Notes: a model not told the origin generated them from the sequence alone. Shown: positions 1-12,450, counted from the stretch's first letter. The stretch: DNA of 64,000 nucleotides from Scalesia atractyloides (GCA_947069175.1 CAMTDV010000009.1:11867672-11931671), one strand, 5' to 3'. Numbers and translations: made by a program.

Positions 1-836
1 TTTAAATTGGTGGAACACCATTGTTCAATCTCGCGGAAGGACGCGATTAATGCTATAACATGGGACGATCTTAAGGCACTAATGATGGAAAAGTTCTGCC
101 CGGCCAACGAGATTCTAGAAACTTGAACATGATTTCTGAAACCTGCAGATGCAAGGTGCTGACCATGCAGGTTATGCTAATCGTTTCAATGAACTGGCAC
201 GCATATTGCCAGACATGGTCCGCCCGAAACATAAGCGGATCGAAAGATAATCTAGGGACTGGCCCAGAGGTGAGGAGTATCATTAACTCGGTGGAACACC
301 TGACTATGCACGGAGTGGTAGCCAGGTCAGGTATGTTATGTACGACATGGTTAGACGCAAGATTTTGACGATGCGTGGAGAGCAGGCCGGGAATAAGCGA
401 GAAGCCCCGAATGTAGTCGAGCAGGGGCACAATACCGAAAAGGGGAAGTGCTACTAGCCAGGGTTACGCCATGACTACCCCAACGGGAACTCTGATGGTT
501 ATAAAGGAACCACCCCAAAGTGCAACAAGTGTAACCTTCACCACGTTGGTAGGTGCCGAACAATGATGTGCTCGAGGTGCCATAGAAATGGGCATTTTGC
601 CCAAGACTGTAGGGTGCCCATGGAACCCAACCCCAAACCAACCCGTTTTCAACCTCCTAGGCCTCAAACCCTTCAGCATCGACCACAACAACCAGCACCA
701 CAGGTTACCTACCCCCGTACGTCTTCGGATGTGGCAGTACGGAAACATTTTCAACGAAATTGCCAAAGTTCGCTCCGCTGGCAGCATGAAGGAACACGCA
801 GAACCAAGCATCTACCTCGAATAAGCTGAGGCCGTG
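1..836 (+). pseudogene. gag remnant of chromovirus 1, with zinc knuckles
   Basis: The first ~110 bases keep the end of the gag capsid domain: a segment reading ALMMEKFCPANEI matches the conserved block just before the gag C-terminal helix. After 120 the frame is lost. Around 517-606 two Cys/His motifs survive: KCNKCNLHHVGRC followed by CSRCHRNGHFAQDC, the latter a perfect CX2CX4HX4C nucleocapsid knuckle that binds element RNA. Multiple stops lie between these parts. The 5' end is cut by the window edge. Confidence 0.85.
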
Positions 837-844
837 CCTTTGTC

Positions 845-1200
845 ATGGGGCCTGGTGACGCATGCCAGGATCTTAATGTGGTTTCAGGTACGTTCCTATG
901 TTCCGATCAATTTGCTTCAGTGTTATTTGATACGGGAGCTGATAGAAGTTATGTTTCTATTGCGCTTTTTCCATTATTGAATATGCCTGCTGTTGATTTA
1001 AAACAACCTATTCCGTTGAACTTGCCATTGGAAAACAAATCACCAGTCACCAACTCATTTGTAAATGACCTATAACCCTTAACGGTTACCAATTTACTAT
1101 TGACCTATTACCCGTAGAATTGGGTAGTTTCGACATCGTCGTAGGAATGGACTGGCTGTCCAGCCATCGTGTGATAGTGTTGTGTGAACAAAAGTTGTGA
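845..1200 (+). pseudogene. Aspartic protease remnant of chromovirus 1
   Basis: Translation from 845 gives a segment containing SVLFDTGADRSYVS, the retroviral-type aspartic protease active site (D-T-G). The frame closes at 1073, but a continuation in a shifted frame (1110-1190) reads ELGSFDIIVGMDWLSSH, the conserved C-terminal protease block just before the RT linker. The family role is cleaving Gag-Pol. A frameshift near 1070 separates the two halves, so it is non-functional. Confidence 0.88.
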
Positions 1201-1378
1201 AGATTTCCTTTATCCCGACGAATGCGATCAGGTACAGGGAGAGAAGTTAGGTACCATGCTGAACCTCATATCTCACCTTAAGGCAGTGAAGCATATACGA
1301 CAGGGATGTGACGTGTTTTTAGCCAGGTCGCGACAGAGGAACCAGCCGAGAAGCGTATTGAGGACATCCCAGTAGTAT

Positions 1379-2165
1379 GTGAATACCCCGATGTATTCCC
1401 GAGGAATTGCCCGATTGCCGCCTAATCGGCAAGTCGAGTTTCGTATCGACCTAATACCGGGAACGGCACCCATTGCTAAAGCCCCATATCGTCTTGCACC
1501 GTCTGAGATGCAAGAACTATCAACGCAGCTGCAGGAGTTACTGGTTCCTTCCTATTTATTCCCCCTAGGGAGCCCCAGTTTTGTTTGTGAATAGGAAGGA
1601 CGGTAGCTTCCGAATGTGCATCGACTACAGGGAATTGAACAAGGTCACTATTAAGAATTGTTACCCTCTTCCAAGGATCGATGATCTTTTTGATCAGCTA
1701 CAAGGATCCAGATATTTTTCTAAGATAGATCTTCGGTCAGGTTACTATCAAGTGAAGGTCCAAGAGGACGATATTGCCAAGACAACGTTTCGAACTCGTT
1801 ATGGCCACTATGAGTTCCTAGTTATGCCCTTTGGGTTAACCAACGAACCTGCGGTGTTCATGGACCTCATGAACCGAGTATGTAAACCATACCTTGACAA
1901 ATTTGTCCATCGTCTTTATTGACGATATCTTGATCTACTCTAAGAGCAAGAACGCGCACGAGTATCATTTAGTGCTATATTGGAGACACTAGGAAGGAGC
2001 AATTTGTATGCTAAGTTGTCTAAGTGTGACTTCTGGTTGCGGGCCGTACAAATTTTAGGACATGTGGTGGATCAGCATGGAATTCATGTAGATCCAAGCA
2101 AGATAGAAGCGATCAAGAATTAGCCTGTGCCTAAATCTCCAAAAGAGATACGCCAAAATTCTGGG
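1379..2165 (+). pseudogene. Reverse transcriptase remnant of chromovirus 1
   Basis: Pieces in successive frames match the RT palm and fingers: FRIDLIPGTAPIAKAPYRL, then KDGSFRMCIDYRELNK, KIDLRSGYYQVKV, and FLVMPFGLTNEPAVF. The catalytic YxDD equivalent (FIDDILIYS) is at about 1917-1940, after a frameshift near 1905. Another break lies near 1575, and an in-frame TAG follows at about 2123. The domain is complete in extent but needs several frame corrections, so it is a pseudogene. Confidence 0.93.
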
Positions 2166-2169
2166 ACTG

Positions 2170-2760
2170 GCAGGATATTACCGCCGATTCATCGAAAACT
2201 TCTCAAGGGTTGCCCAATCGCTGACCGCTTTGACACAGAAGGATAGGAAGTATGAATGGGGTGAAGACCAGGAAACAGCGTTCCAGCTGTTAAAGAAAAA
2301 TTTATGCGAGGCCCCAATCCTGACGCTACCCGAAGGCAATGACGACTTTGTCGTATATTGTGACGCATCTCGACAAGGGCTTGGATGTGTCCTTATGCAA
2401 AGGAATAAAGTTATTGCGTACGCTTCTAGACAGTTGAAAGTGCACGAAAAGAACCACACGACGCATGATTTGGAACTAGGCACTGTTATATTTCCCTAAA
2501 GATTTGGAGACATTACTTATATGGTACCAAGTGTACTATATATACAGGGTCACAAAAGCCTCCAACATATCTTTGACCAAAAGGAATTGAACATGAGGCA
2601 ATGTAGATGGCTGGAATTGTTAAACGATTACGACTGTGAAATAAAGTACCACCCGGGGAAAGCTAATGTGGTAGCGGATGCGCTAAGTAGGAAGGATCGA
2701 AAAAAACCCCTTCGAGTGAGAGCATTGGGAATGATTGTTGCAGACAAGCCTGATAGATCA
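2170..2760 (+). pseudogene. RT thumb/RNase H remnant of chromovirus 1
   Basis: After the RT connection (RYYRRFIENFSRVAQSLT-like, with a frameshift near 2155) the frame from 2230 includes APILTLPEG and DDFVVYCDASRQGLGCVLMQ, the RNase H catalytic Asp block. It ends at a stop after AVIFP-like residues near 2497. The next frame, from 2521, carries the RNase H C-terminus with HKSLQHIF, RRWLELL-like and YHPGKANVVADALSRK, the standard RNase H-integrase linker. The normal role is removing RNA from the RNA-DNA hybrid. Confidence 0.92.
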
Positions 2761-2878
2761 AATCCGGAACGCGTAGATGCAAGCCCTGGAGGAAAGCTAG
2801 TTACCCAGTGAAGGTTGCACGGGAATGAGAAAGGTTTTGTGAGGAAAACGGACGAGATGTTATATTTCAAGAATCGAA

Positions 2879-3945
2879 GTGTGGATTCCTGCAAGTTCGA
2901 AGCTGAGACAATCGATCATGGATGAGGCTCATAAATTGAAATATTCGATTCACCCCGGTACAGATAAGATGTACCACGACCTTAAAGAGCTTTATTGGTG
3001 GCCGGGGATGAAAAAGGACGTAGCCGAATATGTGAGCCAATGCTTGACTTGGGTTCGAGTCAAGGAGAATATCAGAAACCCTCGGGAATGTTACAACAAC
3101 CCGTGATACCGCAATCGAAATGGGAACAAATCACGTGGATTTCGTGACCCATCTTCCAAGAACGCCTCATTATCATGACGCGATTTGGGTAATTGTAGAT
3201 CGATTGACCAAATCCGCGCATTTTATTCCGATTCATACCACTTATAAGACCGACCAGTTGGCCAAAATCTATACTAATGAGATAGTAGCTAGACATGGTG
3301 TCCCGATATCTATTATCTCCGACCGAGACAGCCATTTCACCTCACGGTACTGGCAAAAGTTACAAGAAGCTTTGGGGACGCGAATTGATTTGAACACTTC
3401 TTACCATCCCCAAACCGATGGCCATTCGGAACGACCGATTTAGACACTAGACGACTTGCTTCGTGCTTGTGTCCTGGACTTCGGAGGAAGCTGGGACAAG
3501 CATCTCCCACTAGTGGAGTTTTCATATAACAATAGTTACCACAGTAGCATCCAGGCTGCCCCATACGAGGCACTCTATGGTCGAAAGTGCCGATCACCAC
3601 TTTGTTGGGCCGAAGTGGGTGACACTCAACTGACGGGATCTGAACTAGTTCAGGAAACGACCGATAAGCTCCATTAGATTCAGAATCGTCTGAAAGCCGC
3701 TCAGAGTCGGCAAAAGAGTTGGGCTGATGTACGTAGGAAACCGTTATCGTTCAAAGTGGGTGAACGGGTATTGTTAAAAGTATCACCATGGAAAGGCGTT
3801 ATCAGATTTGGAAAGACCGGAAAGTTAGCCCCGCGATACATTGGACCCTACGAGATCCTAGAAAAAGTAGGTCCCGTAGCATATTGGTAGAAGCTACCAA
3901 CCGAGCTTAGTGCCATTCATAATGGCTTCCACATTTCGAACTTAA
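2879..3945 (+). pseudogene. Integrase remnant of chromovirus 1
   Basis: The zinc-binding N-terminus has H(P)…H spacing in IHPGTDKMYHDL and a YWWPGMKKDV block. Its last Cys is changed (CLTW where CLTC is usual). The catalytic core keeps its first Asp (DFVTHLPR), second Asp (SDRDSHF) and Glu (GHSERPI), and ends with a TAG near 3441. Then follow WAEVGDTQLTG and a GPY/F-like LAPRYIGPYEI segment, with stops at about 3675 and 3889. Known family role is inserting the cDNA. It is broken here in at least four places. Confidence 0.92.
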
Positions 3946-3955
3946 AGAAGTTCTT

Positions 3956-4174
3956 TTGGGCGAGGCTACCCAGACACCATTGGAAGACATACACGTTGAT
4001 GATAAACTCCACTTTGTGGAAGAGCCAGTAGAAATAGTTGATGGCAGAGTTAAGCAATTAAGGCACACCAAGATTTCACTGGTTAAAGTCAGGTGGAACT
4101 CGAAACAAGGACCTGAATATACCTGGGAACGGAAGGATGAATTCTGTAGAAAATATCCTCACCTTTTCCCCTAG
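3956..4174 (+). pseudogene. Integrase C-terminal chromodomain of chromovirus 1
   Basis: A 72-residue open stretch ends naturally at TAG (4172-4174). It contains EEPVEIVDGRVKQLRHTKI followed by LVKVRWNSKQGPEYTWERKD, the chromodomain pattern with the W and E/Y residues that make the methyl-lysine-binding fold. Chromovirus chromodomains target integration to heterochromatin marks. This is the best-preserved part of the element, but it is separated from the integrase by stops, so it is only a remnant. Confidence 0.93.
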
Positions 4175-4208
4175 CTAGACATGGTAAATTTCGGGGACGG
4201 AATTTCTT

Positions 4209-4220
4209 AACCAGGGAGAT
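4209..4220 (+). other. Polypurine tract candidate of chromovirus 1
   Basis: The purine-rich AACCAGGGAGAT immediately precedes the TGTGATACCC start of the LTR, the position of the plus-strand primer in LTR elements. It is weaker than typical tracts. Confidence 0.5.
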
Positions 4221-6500
4221 TGTGATACCCATGATGAAACCAGATACCCTTAATTGGTCCTAAACTTTAAATCATACTTACAACAATAATTGCACGTAAA
4301 CTGTAAACTTGCACGACTTGTGTGCTATACTAAACAATATCGATAATGACTCGAGGAATCCAAGAGCACGTCATGGTTAATATGACACTATTAGGGACCA
4401 ACGATGCGAAGTTGGTGTCCGTAGCCTTTAAACAGTGTTGAACCGGAGCTTTCCGATTAACAGCGCATTAAACCTTTGACATTGATTATGAGGTTATCGG
4501 TAGCATCATTTAAGATTCCGAGTTCCAGAAAAAACTTAGTTATGTGCTATAGACGATGACATAAGATTAGAAACAAATCGGAGCTCGGGCACGCAAAACG
4601 AGACGGTTCCCGGTTAGGTAAACGCCTTGTTTAAGAGCACGAAAGGCAAAGTAAAACATGTAAGGAACGGTCGATCAAGCTTAAAAACACTTAAACTAAT
4701 GTCATACAAAATTTCATGATTAAAACATAACCATGCTCGGATTTCAAGACAGGGTTTATGCTAAGTTTTTAAAACCGAGTCTTTTGACACAAAAACGCGA
4801 AAAACGGAGCCTGTTTCGCAAATCGAGACGCGTCCGGGACCCGAAAACAAACCTAAACGCAAACGTAAGATAAAATCATCTTTTAGGCGCAATAGAAGCA
4901 CGAGGTGGCCCACATGGGACCCACCCCAAACTGCCACCCCCTTATTTAAACATAAATTTTATTTTTTTATTTTTAATTCCATTTTAATGCCAAAAATATC
5001 AATTATATGGATATGTGTATATATATATATACACATATACATGTATTATTACATAATTGTTAAAGAAAAACAACCTAGTTAGTGACAAGAATTAGGTTAT
5101 CTAAAAACATCAAGTTGCAAAGTAATATGGACAAAGAATAAACTTGGGGGACCAAAGTTGTTAATATTGAAACTAATTTAATATTAAAAAGAATTTTAAT
5201 CTCCAAAAACATATATGTGTGTGTTTGGTCGAACCAAACCAGAGAAAGAAAGGAGAAGGGCTCCCAAACCCTAAACTCAGCTAATCCTCAAATTGAAGGG
5301 CTCAAAGTGTGTAAAGCTTATGCATGAACCGAATTTTGTGATCACCAAGCTATGAGATCATAAGGTATATTGAATTTTGATGTTTGGTGATGTTTTGATA
5401 ATTGGTAAAATCTTGAAATAGACATTCTTACATAAATTGTAGGAATTAAAGTGAAGTAAAGGTAGTGTAGATGCCTAAAATCACTATACTTGTTGAATTG
5501 ATGAAGTGATTGCTTGAACAATGTGTTAAGGTTAAATAACACATGTATGTGTAAGTGGGTCTAATATGTGATTCATGGAATATGATGAATAAATGGTGCA
5601 TATGAACTTGTAATAAACTGAAATTTGATATAAAAGTGTTCATAGTGAATGTGACTGACTACTTGTTAAGTAAGGATTATATGGTTAGAGGATTTCATAA
5701 TTTGAGTGACATAACTAGTTATGCATATAAGGTGCTCGATAAAACGCTTTAACAAGACATCAGTTTTTAATATTAATCAAGTGTACATACCATGAGTATG
5801 GACAATGAGGTATTAATAATAATTGGGTTGCACATTATAGACAACTCGGGTGGTCGGGAAGTCAAGCCGGGGCGAACGCAACGACTAAAGGAAAAGCTTT
5901 ATGGTACGTGGCTTTTTGCTTCAGAGAATTTTCTTATTTGTTTTGTAAAAACATATGTTGATTGTTGACACAAAACTTGCAAGTCATGGTTTATTCATAT
6001 GCGATGGATTTCACACGAATGAACCAGGTGAAGAGAAAATGAATCAATGAGAAGTTTGGATGTTAAAAATGATGGATTTCATTAAAACATTCAAACGGGT
6101 CAAAATGATGAATTGAATAAAGGTTTGGTTGATTAAAAGCGATGGATTTTCGTTATAGCAACCAAATGGGTCAAAATGAAGTCTTGACGCATATCAAAAT
6201 GGATGCGTAAATGATGACTTTGGTTTGAACCCGGTTAATGGGTAAAATCGATATTTAAAACGGGAACGCGGACTATAAGTCAAGGGACTTGGAGGAAGAG
6301 TCATAATTGACGAATAATGAATTCGTGAAAAGAATTCGGAATAAGTAGGTTCAACGATCACAAGGTTGAATGGATTGAATAAACTGTGAATGCACGCCGA
6401 ATAACGGATGCGTAAACCACAAGGGAGTTAACCCGGAGAATAGGGTACATTTACATAATGGACGATTATGTAAAAAAATGTGGTTTAATAAGTTCGTTTG
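4221..6500 (+). repeat. 3' LTR of chromovirus 1 (family A head, different body)
   Basis: It starts TGTGATACCC directly after the pol stop and polypurine tract. Its first ~770 bases align closely by eye with the full family-A LTR at 6501 (shared blocks include GCGAAGTTGGTGTCCGTAGC and CACATGGGACCCACCCC). From about 4990 the two diverge completely. The rest (about 5050-5370) instead resembles the beginning of the LTR at 48944 (a GGGACCAAA block, a GATCATAAGGTAT block). There is no recognisable CA terminus before 6501. It may be recombinant or cut by the next insertion. Confidence 0.7.
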
Positions 6501-8900
6501 TGTGATACCCATGACGAAACCAGGTACCCCTTAATTGGTCCTAAACTTTAAGTTATACTTGCAACAATAATTGCACGTAAACTTGTAAACTTGCATGCCT
6601 TGTGTGCTATACTAAACAATATCAATAATGTCTCGGAAGAATCTAAGAGCAAGTCATGGTTAACATGACATTGTTAAGGACCAACGATGCGAAGTTGGTG
6701 TCCGTAGCCTTTAAACACGTGTTGAACCGGAGCTTTTCGTTTAACAGCGCATTAAACCTTTGACGTTGATTATGAGGTTATCGGTAGCATCATTTAATAT
6801 TCCGAGCTCCAGAAACAACTTAGTTATGTGCCATAGACGATGACATAAGATTAGAAACAAATCGGAGCTCGGGCACGCAAAACGAGACGGTTCTCGGTTA
6901 GGGAAACGCCTTGTTTTAAGAGCAACGAAAGGCAAACCAAACATGTAAGGAACGGTCGATCAAGCTTAAAAACACTTAAACTAACGTCATACAAGACTTT
7001 CATGATTAAAACGTAACCATGCTCGGATTTCGAGACGGTGTATGCTCAGTTTTTAAAACCGAGTCTTTTGACACTAAAAATCGCGAAAAACGGAGCCTGT
7101 TTCGCAAATCGGAGGCGCGTCCGGGACCCGAAAACGAACCTAAACGCAAATGGAAGATAAACATCATCTCTTAGCGCGCAACACCAAGCACGAGGTGGCC
7201 CACATGGGACCCACCCCAAACCGCCACCCCCTTATTTACATAAATTTTATTTTTTTCTTTTTAATTCCATCTTAATTCTAAAAATTAACCTTCTTCTCTA
7301 GAAATTCTGCCATAAACACTTAAGAATCAGCTGTTCATCCTTCAATCACCACTAAATCAAGGTGATTTCACAAGTTTCAAGGGATTTTGATTGTTATTTC
7401 TCCATTAAACGCGATTTATAACCGAAAAACTCGTTTTAATCCATGAAATTTGGAAGTTTAAACAAGTTTATGGCTAAATAAGAACACATTGGGAATTCCT
7501 TGGTGTTATATGGGAGCCATGGTCACTAATCTTTGGGGTTTGATACCCTAATCAACACCTATTCGACAAAAATCGAATAACTATTCGATTAATAGAAAAA
7601 CCATGAAACAAAGCTTGGTTGATCTAAGTTCTAGATTATTTGGATTGTACTTGATGTGTAAGTACTGAATATAGCTCCTACACCCTTCTGGACTCAAGAA
7701 AAACCTACGGAAACGGAGCTTGCGCTAGGTATATCGCCCGAAAACCGAATCTAGAGTAGGCAGATTATTGTTTTGACTATAACTTGGTCTATGATACTTG
7801 GATTGAGTTGGTGTGGTGATGTAGGATATTGTCAGGAAGGTCCACGTAAAATTTTAGAATTTTTGAAATTTTCTACGAGTTTTGGTGAAATTTTGACTTT
7901 TTTACCAAAAGAATTTCGGAAAATTATCAAACGAATTCAATAAATCACCAAATTTTACAGAGACACTAAGGACGTATAGGGCATGTTCTGGGAAATTTCG
8001 GAGTCCATTTGTTGAGTTTTTTTTTTGGGTTAAAAATCCGCATTTTTGCGAGTTTTCGGCAGCCGGGAACTTACCGAAACGAAATCGGAAAAATCACAAA
8101 TTTTTACAGAAAGTTCTTGGAAATATTACGGACTTACTGGATGTTTTGGGGAATTTTTACTGTGGGTGATAATTAATGTAAATTATTTGGTTAAATATTG
8201 TTTAATTAATAATTTATTTAAAGAATGAAAAGGACAAAATAAATTCCTAAATTATTTTTCCCATAATCTAAAGATTTTTACTAACTTGTATAAAAATTTA
8301 CAGATTTTTATTCAAATTATATATTAAATGGGAATTTATGGAATTAAAAATGGGTTATTTTAAATCAATTTCGGCAGTTTGCCGTATAACTAACCTGCTA
8401 GAGCCGGAAACTGACCCAACCTGACCAGTACTAAAAGTGGAACACCGGGAGAATTTCGGGAGATTCCAGGGCAAATTGGACAGTAAGGGGTGTGTCCTAA
8501 GATAGTTCGGGCAAATTCCCAACGGTGAAAATGGAAACTCAAATTTGGGCAACTTAGACTCCCCAAACACTCAAACTCCCTTGATAAAAATTAATCATTC
8601 TTAAATATCCACGTGTTGGTACTATTGGTATTCCCGTACCATTATCCGAACATGTTAAACAACCAACTTTGGATGGCACGCGAAACGGTGCCCGGAAGAC
8701 AAACTGAAAACTAATACTACCCTGACCTCCATCATCATGCCAGTGTCCTATAGACTTAATCCGGGGTGAAAACTCCTGATCGAATCCAAGTTATAACCAT
8801 TACCAACCTAGATACTGATTTGAGTCCATACTTGCATGCTTGCCTTTTAAAATTGGGCTAGTTGCCTGATCACCCCTTTTTTTGGGGACTAAATACTCGT

Positions 8901-9185
8901 ACTGTGAGTTTTTTACTTCCCCCCTTTTGAATTTTTTAAATATTTTCTGGGACTTGCATGTTAAAAAAAAATGTGTTGATTACAACCCAAAGTGGGGGTG
9001 AGTTTTTAAATTCCCCCTTTTTAAATTTTTTTTCCTATTTTTTGGGGGCTTGCATGTTAAAACTGTGTTTAAAATTTTTCCAACTTGTGGGTGAGTTTCA
9101 CTTCCCCCCACTTTTTAAAATGTTTTTCTGTTTTCTGGGGGGATTTGCATGTTACAAAACCTTTAATTTTCACCAACTTGTGATG
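8901..9185 (+). repeat. Three-unit ~95-bp tandem repeat inside the LTR
   Basis: Three imperfect units share GTGAGTTT, a CCCCC run, a T/A-rich stretch, a GGGG run and TTGCATGTTA. Unit starts lie near 8901, 8992 and 9087. The array sits just left of the assembly gap. Confidence 0.75.
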
Positions 9186-9251
9186 ATGTGAATTTTTTTA
9201 ACACATGGTCCGACAAGTGAAAAGGGGCCCGTTATAAAACGGTCCCGGGAA

Positions 9252-9351
9252 NNNNNNNNNNNNNNNNNNNNNNNNNNNNNNNNNNNNNNNNNNNNNNNNN
9301 NNNNNNNNNNNNNNNNNNNNNNNNNNNNNNNNNNNNNNNNNNNNNNNNNNN
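9252..9351. other. Assembly gap (100 N)
   Basis: Exactly one hundred N characters, the usual placeholder for a gap of unknown size. It lies inside the long LTR, next to a tandem repeat. Confidence 0.99.
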
Positions 9352-10120
9352 CTAAAACAGCTCTAAAAGACCTCTCCGACCTAAGTTTGCTCAGTAGCAC
9401 AGGGTTGGAGGGATGAACACTTGATTTTCGCTTTAACGCACTTTTTGGGTGTTACATACGTTCCTACATCAAAATCACTTCAAAAATCAAACTGTTTATC
9501 ACACGCGAATAATCTGATTATATATGCTCAATACGTGATGCTAGAAACATGTGACTAGGACTTATTTTCGTTAACTTGCCTCCTTAGCTAGTATGGTACT
9601 ATAGTGTGGCTTACACCCGATGGGGTCTAGTTAGGATGGACGCGCAAGCCTTCTCACAGTAGTTAGCATGAGAAATAAGCCTATGTTAATATGTGTGAAA
9701 TGTTTCGGTGTATCATGCTATGTAGTTAGATTATCTCGCAAACGGTTTCTTTATTACTATGCTAGAATTACAAAACTCGTATGCTCGCCTTTACTTAATT
9801 GTATTGACTTGTATTTTAACGTATGTAACAGGTTGAGGATTTTAGCTACGGATGCTTGGATGTTGCATGCTTAGCGTAGTTTAGTTTTGTCTTTATTTTT
9901 GTTTAGTTTCCAAGTGTAATAAATCTAGGGGATATCGAACCTTGTTGTTTTTGTGGGAGAACTTAGATTCTGTGATGATTGTTTAAAATGTTATGTCAAT
10001 GGTATGGGACGTTAATGTTGAATGACATTGTCAAATGATTGTTTGGAATTATCACGAGACAATCTGGTCGCCTAGTGCCACTACCCTGATGATTCCGCCA
10101 TCGGTTGGGGTGTGACAGAT

Positions 10121-10132
10121 TGGCATCAGAGC
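10121..10132 (+). other. Primer binding site of chromovirus 2 (tRNA-iMet type)
   Basis: TGGCATCAGAGC lies three bases after the LTR end. It differs by one base from the plant initiator tRNA-Met complement TGGTATCAGAGC, so minus-strand priming by that tRNA is inferred. Confidence 0.9.
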
Positions 10133-11191
10133 GCCATAACCATAGGATAATAGGTAGGATTGCCATGTTCGACCTAGTAGCATGTTTAAGTACCCGATTG
10201 ACCTATCTTTGACTTAAATGTTAAACTACTTGCCATAAATGCTTAAATGTGCCTTTCCTAAGGTTAATACAATAATACACGCTTGGAAACGCTCGCATCA
10301 CACCAAACGAGTGATCAAGTCGAGAATAGGAGTGAAAACCGAGAACTCTCGACGAGATCATTCACTCCACGCATTCTCTCGCATGAGATACCTTCGTGAG
10401 TTAGGAGTGGCATCCAAACCTCGACGAAAATCTCCATTTCTATCTAGGAATAAAGTTGCTAAGTTAGGGGTGAAACCCGCATCTTAGTCAATCTCACCAA
10501 ATTCTCGGTTATGCCGATGGTTTGGAACACGTATTAACTGGAAGGGTAAACGTCGTTAGCCGCTTTGCGATGAGAACGTTTTTCTATTAGGCCAAAGCGT
10601 GGGTCCAAATGCAAAGGGTAGTCGAATCACTTTGGCGAGTAAAACGTCTCAAAACGCTGGACACTATTGATTTAAGCCGATATCGTCGATTTACGCATCA
10701 TCGAGTTTATTACTATTTACGTGTTTAAAATTTTGAGAATTTTCGCTTTATTCGATTTCTTGCTTTGATGATTTATCATATCATCGATTTCTCGATTTAT
10801 CGCATTTACGCTCCATCGAATGTATGCACAACTCGCACGGCTCTCGTAATCTAAAACGCTAATTAATACACCAACGAAACTAATCGCTTAACTCGATTAC
10901 GCCTTTGAGGACGTGTATCTAATACGCGGTATTATCTCGCTATTATATATCGCTTATATCTCGCATCTCGTATCGCGCTACGCATTGTTACTATTGGAAG
11001 GTGAATGCGTGCAAAATATGAGCTTACATGCCTATGTGATTATGTGCTCACGTGCTTATGTGCCTACGTGTTTATGTGACTTATGTGGATACGTGCTTAT
11101 GTGGTTTGTGCTTCGTATGAATAATTATAATAAATATTTTAAACATAACTCTATTATAATCGAATCTCGTCTAATCCAAATCTTTGTGTAG
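10133..11191 (+). other. Untranslated leader of chromovirus 2
   Basis: About 1.06 kb between PBS and gag. Short frames here resemble no known protein. Rich in CG and TCGC words, with a low-complexity TATGTG/ACGTGCTTATGTG repeat at about 11020-11105. Possible RNA packaging functions are not recognisable by eye. Confidence 0.6.
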
Positions 11192-12450
11192 ATGTCGTCA
11201 CTCGGATCCCATACTCGCCGTACTGCTCAACGCCACAGCGACAACAAGCGCATCGCTTCACTAGTCGCCAAGGAAGTGGCAAAAGTCATCCCGCAAATCG
11301 TCTCAGAAATCCATGCTGTGAGCAGTAACTCGTCAGTTGACTCGAAAGCTGAGAACCCAAAGTCACGATTCAGCTTCAAAAATTTCAAAGCTTGTGCACC
11401 TCTCGCCTTCACGGGCAACGATGGACCGACAGCTATGTCCCATTGGTTTGACGCCATCGAGGTCACCTTTAGGCAAAGTGGATGCCCTGGTGACCTCCGC
11501 ACAGTGAACGCTACCAGAGTCTTCCAGTCCCATGCTCTTGACTGGTGGACCGCCAAAAGGAATAGGCGCGGTAATGATGAAGCCTACAGTCTATCTTGGG
11601 AGGAACTCAAGGAAGTGATGTTGAAGGAGTTTTGTCCTCCGCACGAACTGCAAAAGCTCGAGAATGAGTTTTGGGGAATCAAACAGGATGGTCCCAACAA
11701 TGCTGGATTCACTGCTCGGTTTAAGATTTTGAGCATCATCTGTCCCAGCCAGGTTGATACGACTGAGAAAGCTATCAACAGGTACATTTGTGGTTTGCCT
11801 GAATGTGTTGCAAATTTTGTGAAAGTTGCTCGTACTACAACCATCGAGGAAACCTTCAAGCTCGCCGCCGAGATCAATGATCAGCGAGTCCAAGATGGGT
11901 ATTTCAAGAATCATGCGAAAGTTGCCAATCAAGCTATCGTCGAACTAACTACTGCTACCGAACCACCAAGTGACCCGAAGGGAAAGCGTCAGGGACGCAA
12001 GAGAGGAAACCCGAGTAAGAACTATGCTCTTGCCGCTCAAGCAAACCCGCAGCCGCTCCAGTCTGCTGCTTTGAACGCACCTCCAGCTAAGCGTGCGTAC
12101 ACCGGTCCTCACCCACTGTGCCCTAAGTGCACTTGTCATCATGTGGTGGGTGGAAACTGACGTTTCTGCACAAACTGCAACATGTATGGCCACTTTACTG
12201 TGAGTTGTCATACCGGCCCGCGTCAGCCAGCTCCTCAGGCTCCAACAACTCCAGCTTTACCCGCTCCTCCTCAAGCCAATCAGCAGCAAGCTCCAAAATC
12301 ACGAGTGTGCTATGTGTGTGGTGATCTGAATCATTTTGCCAATGTCTTCCCGAATCGTCTTGTCAAACAAGAGCAGCCAGCACTGCAGCCTCAGCAGCAG
12401 CCTCAGCCATAGCAGCAGCAGCAGCAACCACAAGCTGCGCATGGCAGAGC
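11192..12450 (+). pseudogene. gag of chromovirus 2, two premature stops
   Basis: An ATG at 11192 opens 322 codons. They include the capsid (Retrotrans_gag) region with ALDWWTAKRNRRGNDEA and MLKEFCPPHELQKLENEFWG, at about residues 110-165. The frame stops at TGA 12158-12160, where a Cys is expected (GGN*RFCTNC). Reading through gives knuckle CTNCNMYGHFTVSC (CX2CX4HX4C). The second knuckle, CYVCGDLNHFANVF, has lost its last Cys. A second stop (TAG 12410-12412) falls in a Gln-rich stretch where CAG is expected. Both stops are single-base changes, so decay is recent compared with element 1. Confidence 0.92.

Larger units (their letters stand above)
1..4220 (+). mobile_element. Decayed Ty3/gypsy chromovirus internal region (left end outside window)
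   Basis: The domain order is gag zinc knuckles, protease (DTGAD), RT, RNase H, integrase (zinc-binding N-terminus, D-D-E core), GPY/F-like segment and chromodomain. This is the Ty3/gypsy order, and a C-terminal chromodomain places it among chromoviruses, most like the Tekay/Del clade. The order and strand are unbroken up to an LTR starting at 4221, so this is one element whose 5' LTR and most of gag lie left of the window. Every domain is interrupted by frameshifts and stops, so it cannot encode a working polyprotein. The stops look like old point and indel decay rather than rearrangement. Confidence 0.93.
6501..10117 (+). repeat. Long LTR, family A (5' LTR of chromovirus 2)
   Basis: It begins TGTGATACCC, ends GGGTGTGACA, and is followed at once by a primer binding site, so its right border is the true LTR end. 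Its length is ~3.6 kb (the exact value is unknown because it holds an assembly gap), in the range of long chromovirus LTRs. The first ~770 bp repeat the LTR at 4221. No coding frame is apparent. A TATA-like run (near 7232-7250) follows a GC-rich CCACCCCCTT stretch. Confidence 0.88.
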
